DNA from: Corella eumyota
Lineage: Eukaryota; Chordata; Ascidiacea; Phlebobranchia; Corellidae
Length of the DNA stretch: 64,000 nt
Assembly: GCA_963082875.1 (NCBI GenBank)
Contig: OY720101.1
Location: forward strand, 7,998,001-8,062,000
Direction: 5' to 3'
Each line of letters starts with the position of its first letter. Positions within the stretch are counted from its first letter, which is position 1. The position numbers and the translations under genes were made by a program. The notes below the pieces were generated by a model, which made no database searches, had not been told where the DNA came from, and saw only the letters and a program-made list of their open reading frames with translations. Positions 61,001-64,000 of the stretch are shown piece by piece.

Positions 61001-63828
61001 GGTTAGAACACTTGTCTTAACTACACGAGTTCCTGTCTCTGATGGTCCCAGTTTCTATGCTGTAGTGCTCTTGAATAAGGCCTTATAAAATAATTAATTA
61101 GATGAATAATTATTAGGCTATTATAATTATTAATACCTTAAATTGCCAAAGGGTTAGGGTAACGAATGTTTAAGACTGTGTCAGGGATGCAGTAAAGCCA
61201 TATTGTTGTATAACAAAAATAATAAAATAATAAATCTCTTTAAAAATTTATCTTAGAAATTTAAGTTTTAATTTAATTCTAGATATTTTAGTTGAACCAC
61301 TACCAACAGTAGAAGCACCAGGTACATCTATGATTATTGATGTTACAACTGATAACTCACAATTTGAAAATAAAAAAAATAAAACTACTCAAGAAAATAA
61401 CATGGTATTTATAAATGTTAGTTTTATAAATATAGCTTTTTTTAAGTTATTGTACAATGTTCATAATTTAAAACACAAAAGGAATTCTGATAGTATCCAT
61501 AACGTTTTATGTTAAATTTTTTTTTCTTAGTTTTAATATTTTTAATAATATTTTTGCTTTTTTTTTAAACAAAATCATTTTTGTTTTAAAACATAATAAC
61601 ATAGTTTGGTACAAAATAAATAATTTATTTCTTAATTTTTTTTTATTTTTAAAGACAACAAACAAGCAGGAACAGATAGTGAATCAAGTTTTAGGAAAAT
61701 GTCGGTTAACTCTTGAACTTTTCAGTCGAGCTTTTCTTGATGACGTTGGTGCAGAACCGAACTCGATTTTATACGAACTTGGTGGTTTTCAGGTAAATCC
61801 TAATTATAATTGATTAAATTTTATGTAATATTTAATATTATACCAAAGAGCTTTTAAAAAAAACTGCTTGAATTTTTTTTTTTTAAGAAATTGGTACTTG
61901 CTTCATTAAAACGGATCGCTGTTCGCTAAAAGCGAATCGTTTTTAAAATTTAGGGAATTGTTTTTTACAAATATACTGGAATTAGCGAATCGACCAAAAA
62001 CGGTTCAAGCGATAATGAAACTATATTTATGTATATTAACGTATTTTCACGAAGCTATTTTAAACCGGTTTCGAACTAATTTAATTACATCAACATAATC
62101 CTGCGACAATGTAGGTTACTATATGGTGTTTAATAACAATAACTTTTCATAATCTTGCAATGCAAAAATTTTACTCCCACAATTCGTTTAGTTATAGTGG
62201 AATGTAGTTAAAGTTTAGTAAGAAGCATAGTAAGTAGTACATTTTAAAAATGCAAGGCTTCAATTGATATGAGAAAACGAAGATCATGACTTGGGCCTAA
62301 TGGAAGCTCTAAAAATGCGACCACATTTATCAATTTTTAAACGTTAATTTTTTAGCAAATAAATTTTTAAACGTTAATTCGTTTCCTACCTCATGTTTAT
62401 ATTCTTATATTATTAACTTATTGTCAGGTCAGGGAAACTAAGTTTCGTAAGGAAATGGAACGTTTAAGGAGCGGTCAATACAACGATTTGGTCCTCAATG
62501 TTGAAAGGCCGCGTGACAAAATCATTCAACAAACTCTAAAACAACTTAATCAACATTTTAAGCGGCGAGCTGGTGCTGTATTAAGAGTAAGATTTTATAT
62601 TTCAATTTAATTCAAACATTTTTTGTTGAATTTTAATTTTTTTAATAAGGAATTGCTTAAAAATTATTAGCTTTGTTAATGTTTTAATGGCACATCATAG
62701 ATAACCATTTTACCAAAAAGACGTTTGACCAAACTAACCCCATATGCTAAAAAAAGCCATTTTAACGACAATAAAACCTTTTATTTATTCCTTTTACGCT
62801 AATTTTTCTAAAAAATTACTTTTATTATCTACAAAAATGTTGATCCAAATTTCGGTAAAATTTTGTTTCGAAATTTGAATTTTGGAAAAATGTTTATTAA
62901 GCCAAATAGTTTTCTGTAATGTAAGCAAATACCATTGTTTAATGCCCTTAAGTTAATTGCCCTTTAGTACTTTAAATGAAACTGAGTTTTTTTATGATAT
63001 TTTAAATAAACAAATGTTACTTATCCTAATTTTAAATATTTTTAGGTGAAAGTTTTGTTTAAGAATGAGCCTGGCGAAGGCACCGGGGTTGCTCGTAGTT
63101 TTTACACTGCCATCTGTGAAGCGTTGCTCTCACCTGACCATTTACCAACACTGGATGGCGTCTTGCCTAGCTCCTCCACCCCACCGGTAATTTAAATTAT
63201 TATTTTTAAACTTTTACTGGGTAACATAAAAAATACCCAACACGATACCCTGAAAATTAATTTAAAAAGTAACTAATATGTAAAAACAGTGTGGTATACC
63301 AGTCATGACATTGGATTATAAGGCAAAGGGTTTTGGGTTTGAGCCTCACCAATGCCACGCTATTCGCTTATAAGTCTGGCCTTTATGAATAGCTTTAACA
63401 CTTCACAACAACACACCCTATCCCAATAAAAATTTAAACCCAAATCCTTAAGCTTATACGAAAAAAATTAACAATTTTTAGGGGAGTCGGAAATCATTGC
63501 AACACAGCTGCTCCCTAGTGGCAAGATGGTATAAGCGAGAAACTGATAGAATGGATGGCACTGGAGGCAATAGAGGTTTAAAAAAAAACTTATTTATATT
63601 TTTTGACTTTCTAGTAAGACTATTACAGTTATACCGTGGAATTGTATAGAACCTATATTTATTTATACAATTTCTATTTTTTAGCCTATCCAACAAGACC
63701 CGATTCTGAGATTGATTTAAGGTCATTTCTCTCTGCAAGGTCATCTCGAAGGTCATATGCTAACCTTGACGGGGTCACGACCCCAATGTCTATTTCTGCT
63801 CAACCGTTTCTAAAAAAGTCAGCCAGAT
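40040..63828 (+). CDS. UBR5: UBR5 (EDD/hyd) E3 ubiquitin ligase, N-terminal 2487 residues
   Basis: Fifty exons, all in phase: 40040-40134, 40505-40728, 41096-41299, 41469-41605, 41763-41892, 42312-42444, 42829-43007, 43497-43585, 44056-44196, 44322-44520, 44870-44985, 45404-45563, 45645-45675, 45897-46041, 46391-46540, 46897-47059, 47771-47829, 48398-48546, 48692-48833, 49148-49319, 49769-49979, 50219-50300, 50551-50674, 50937-51120, 51872-52017, 52541-52707, 53458-53549, 54108-54279, 54613-54773, 54885-55060, 55288-55553, 55674-55843, 56184-56250, 56378-56530, 56901-56999, 57379-57494, 57572-57774, 57859-58073, 58502-58664, 58864-58937, 59173-59375, 59648-59846, 60178-60367, 60725-60937, 61283-61404, 61655-61792, 62428-62586, 63046-63186, 63482-63575, 63685-63828. 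UBR5 is a nuclear HECT ligase that reads N-degrons and builds K48 chains. Visible: UBA (residues about 205-256), propeller-like region (from about 368), UBR box (1227-1299), acidic/Ser-rich linkers, and the GRPRKF..SYAN and DVGAEP..LGGF blocks. Human UBR5 has about 2800 residues; MLLE and catalytic HECT lie past the window's end. Confidence 0.96.
40756..41018 (+). mobile_element. diverged SINE family A, UBR5 intron 2
   Basis: Keeps the head (ATGGTGTAGTGGTTAGAACA) and scattered body matches; old and degraded. End approximate. Confidence 0.6.
41700..41892 (+). other. UBR5: UBA-domain exon of UBR5
   Basis: Exon 5 (41763-41892) with the end of exon 4 encodes the ubiquitin-binding UBA helix bundle: [16 protein letters not shown] then [17 protein letters not shown], almost the same as human UBR5. 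Use only for domain placement; the coding bases begin at 41763. Confidence 0.85.
42487..42695 (+). mobile_element. diverged SINE family A remnant, UBR5 intron 6
   Basis: Starts ACCGGCAGCC, lacks most of the tRNA-like head, retains TGCTGTAGCATC, GGGTCGGGTAAC and a degraded end (CACACGGAGGATAAATATAC). Confidence 0.55.
43091..43375 (-). mobile_element. SINE family A, full length, UBR5 intron 7
   Basis: Inserted opposite to UBR5. Read on the minus strand it runs from CCAGCAGCGCGGTGTAGTGG through the tRNA-like head and body to CCACATCGAGGATAAAG. The B box is changed (GGTTCAATCTC). Confidence 0.88.
43879..43927. repeat. short tandem duplication, UBR5 intron 8
   Basis: ACTTGCAATAATATAAAAAAT occurs twice about 30 bases apart. 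Likely slippage. Confidence 0.65.
45091..45228 (-). mobile_element. SINE family B, UBR5 intron 11
   Basis: Minus-strand copy with the A-box region GTGTGGTGTATCATTC, B box GGTTCGAGTCG, then TCACACTATTTGCC. Related to the copies at 18142 and 63289. Confidence 0.65.
47255..47400 (+). repeat. dispersed repeat, UBR5 intron 16
   Basis: Diverged copy of the sequence seen at 38207-38310 (GGGGCTTAATAGAAATTGTC, then TTATTATATAG, then a GGTTTTCAGTAATATAACAG block). Family unknown to me. Confidence 0.4.
47419..47692 (+). mobile_element. SINE family A, full length, UBR5 intron 16
   Basis: CCGGCAGCGGGGTGTAGTGG head, GTAGGTTTAATCCCCACTGC, TGAGTAAGGCACTATAAACG, and the end CCACATCGAGGATAAAGATA. Sense with UBR5. 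Confidence 0.88.
47978..48135 (-). mobile_element. truncated SINE family A, UBR5 intron 17
   Basis: Minus-strand fragment: body (TGTGGCAGTTTGGATATTAT, TCGGCAGGAGTTTATATTG, TATAGCGCCTTACATGG) and part of the head; the 3' terminal block is missing. Confidence 0.65.
49039..49102. repeat. three tandem copies of a 22-bp unit, UBR5 intron 19
   Basis: TACTTTACATTCCATG-type units, two of them followed by ATAAGA, lie in tandem just before exon 20. Likely slippage. Confidence 0.7.
49410..49652 (+). mobile_element. diverged SINE family A, UBR5 intron 20
   Basis: Old copy with GTGGTTTTACCACATTAGG, GGGTTTAATCCTAACTG, ACTTCTGCTGAACC and ACAACTCAAGACTAGG matches to the family body. Confidence 0.6.
51265..51426 (+). 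repeat. dispersed repeat, UBR5 intron 24
   Basis: Copy of the 38207/47255 sequence (GGAGGTTTGGGTGAGATAGG, then TTAATAAAAATTGTC). It abuts the next repeat directly. Confidence 0.45.
51427..51770 (+). mobile_element. uncharacterised short interspersed element, copy 1 (UBR5 intron 24)
   Basis: Aligns along its length with the reverse complement of 61905-62390. Shared blocks include TTAGGCCCAAGTCATGATCT, AAAATGTACTACTTACTATG, AACTACATT, TTTCATTATCGCT, ACCGTTTT and CGCTTTTAGC. No open frame, no tRNA-like head, and no clear terminal inverted repeat. Probably a non-autonomous DNA transposon (MITE-like) or an unknown SINE. Confidence 0.65.
52199..52483 (-). mobile_element. SINE family A, full length, UBR5 intron 25
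   Basis: Minus-strand copy from CCGGCAGCATGGTGTAGTGG to CCACATCGAGGATAAAAATA. Very close to the 43091 copy, so both are probably recent. Confidence 0.88.
52652..54185 (+). other. UBR5: UBR-box exons of UBR5
   Basis: Exons 26-28 encode the zinc-binding UBR box (residues about 1227-1299) that recognises N-degrons. Conserved Cys and His are all visible: [42 protein letters not shown] and [12 protein letters not shown]. Two introns (the larger ones with SINE-like and unassigned sequence) split it. Confidence 0.9.
53838..54088 (-). mobile_element. diverged SINE family A, UBR5 intron 27
   Basis: Minus-strand old copy: CTTATCCTTGATAAAAG end, CTAAACATAAAGTAACATTA, TTCAGCAGGAGTTTGTACTG, GTGCCTTACTTAAGGGTAC and a degraded head. 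Confidence 0.7.
55066..55128. repeat. tandem duplication of about 32 bp, UBR5 intron 30
   Basis: TGTTTATTTGTGATATTTAT followed by GGTTGTT occurs twice head to tail right after the exon 30 donor. Confidence 0.75.
56735..56840 (+). repeat. dispersed repeat fragment, UBR5 intron 34
   Basis: Weak copy of the 38207/47255/51265 sequence (GAGGGTTAGGTAAAATGGG, then TTTAACGAAAATAACCCATT). Confidence 0.3.
58330..58450 (+). mobile_element. SINE family A head fragment, UBR5 intron 38
   Basis: ACACCACATGAAGTCTTTGG, TTTAATTCCCACTGCTTCC and TGTTGTAGTGTCTTTAAATA match the family's first third; the rest is lost. Confidence 0.6.
59470..59655 (+). repeat. UBR5: repeated 3' splice-site block at UBR5 intron 41 / exon 42
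   Basis: Four acceptor-like units (TTTTGTTATTGTAG and variants) end at 59488, 59539, 59603 and 59647, and each is followed by a diverged copy of the exon start (ATATAATGACG, GTATAATAATT, TTATACCAACTT, GTATGACAACAG). Only the last joins exon 41 to a long open exon; units 1 and 2 share its frame entry but run into a stop at 59601-59603. Confidence 0.8.
60983..61200 (+). mobile_element. diverged SINE family A, UBR5 intron 44
   Basis: Good head (GGCGCGGTGTAGTGGTTAGA, A box TGTAGTGGTT), then TGCTGTAGTGCTCTTGAATA and a body degraded towards the 3' end. Confidence 0.75.
61905..62390 (-). mobile_element. uncharacterised short interspersed element, copy 2 (UBR5 intron 46)
   Basis: Reverse-complement partner of 51427-51770, carrying about 130 extra bases in its middle. 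The order of shared blocks is the same. The two copies lie 10 kb apart in opposite orientation within one gene. Confidence 0.65.
63289..63429 (+). mobile_element. SINE family B, UBR5 intron 48
   Basis: GTGTGGTATACCAGTCATG head, GGGTTTGAGCCTCACC (diverged B box), GCCACGCTATTCGC and the tail CACAACAACACACCC. Sense with UBR5. Confidence 0.65.
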
Positions 63829-64000
63829 GTAAGTAGAAAATTTTTATTTTTGTATATTTTTATGTAGTAGTAAATCCGACATTATATGTTTACGTTATTT
63901 TATTTTAAAATTTTGTTACTAGTGCAATGGTGTTTTTTCTTTTTTGTTTTTATTTGTCCTAAAAATAAAAAGGACAAATTCGCGCCCTAAAAGTATGCGG
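63829..64000 (+). other. UBR5: UBR5 intron 50, cut by the window edge
   Basis: Begins with the consensus donor AGAT|GTAAGT. No acceptor or further exon is seen before the end of the window. Confidence 0.7.

Noticed and set aside
1-64000. Retroviral, LTR or Polinton-like remains.
   Set aside because: No reverse transcriptase, integrase, capsid or envelope-like frame and no long terminal repeats were recognised.

Overview
The window looks like nuclear DNA of an ascidian, most likely a Ciona-type tunicate. It is AT-rich, the genes are compact with many small introns, and the encoded proteins resemble deuterostome families such as UBR5, CERS1, MND1, QRICH2 and BK-channel beta subunits. tRNA-derived SINEs sit in the introns. 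The species is an inference from these traits. No database search was possible, and family names come from recalled protein sequences.

From left to right: a GNAT-fold acetyltransferase gene (minus, 2779-4242); a 5.7 kb stretch with no gene that I can see but with a strong hairpin near 4.55 kb; an intronless, frameshifted copy of an AKR7-type aldo-keto reductase (minus, 9989-10926); a small secreted protein with two WxxW cysteine-rich domains (minus, 11564-13602); a BK-channel beta-subunit-like gene (plus, 14756-16283); ceramide synthase 1 (minus, 17442-20910); a 2.8 kb gap; a 25-exon QRICH2-like DUF4795 gene (minus, 23721-34123); MND1 (plus, 35569-37122); a pair of inverted 20-bp minisatellite arrays (37.8-38.76 kb); and the first 50 coding exons of the E3 ligase UBR5 (plus, 40040 to 63828), whose MLLE and HECT parts lie beyond the right edge.

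For each spliced gene I joined exons by hand. All splice phases agree and each complete model ends at one stop: GNAT 369 aa, WxxW protein 287 aa, BK beta 204 aa, CERS1 335 aa, QRICH2-like 936 aa, MND1 205 aa, UBR5 2487 aa so far. Two introns (CERS1 last intron, QRICH2-like intron 5) need a GC donor to keep frame.

The genes are ordinary, functionally separate eukaryotic genes with no sign of one shared pathway. The one suggestive pairing is the head-to-head QRICH2-like/MND1 pair (sperm flagellum and meiosis), whose 1 kb spacer holds a CRE palindrome and an RFX X-box-like site. The strongest unexplained structure is the fold-back pair of 20-bp arrays. I saw no retroviral or other capsid-bearing element and no CRISPR array.
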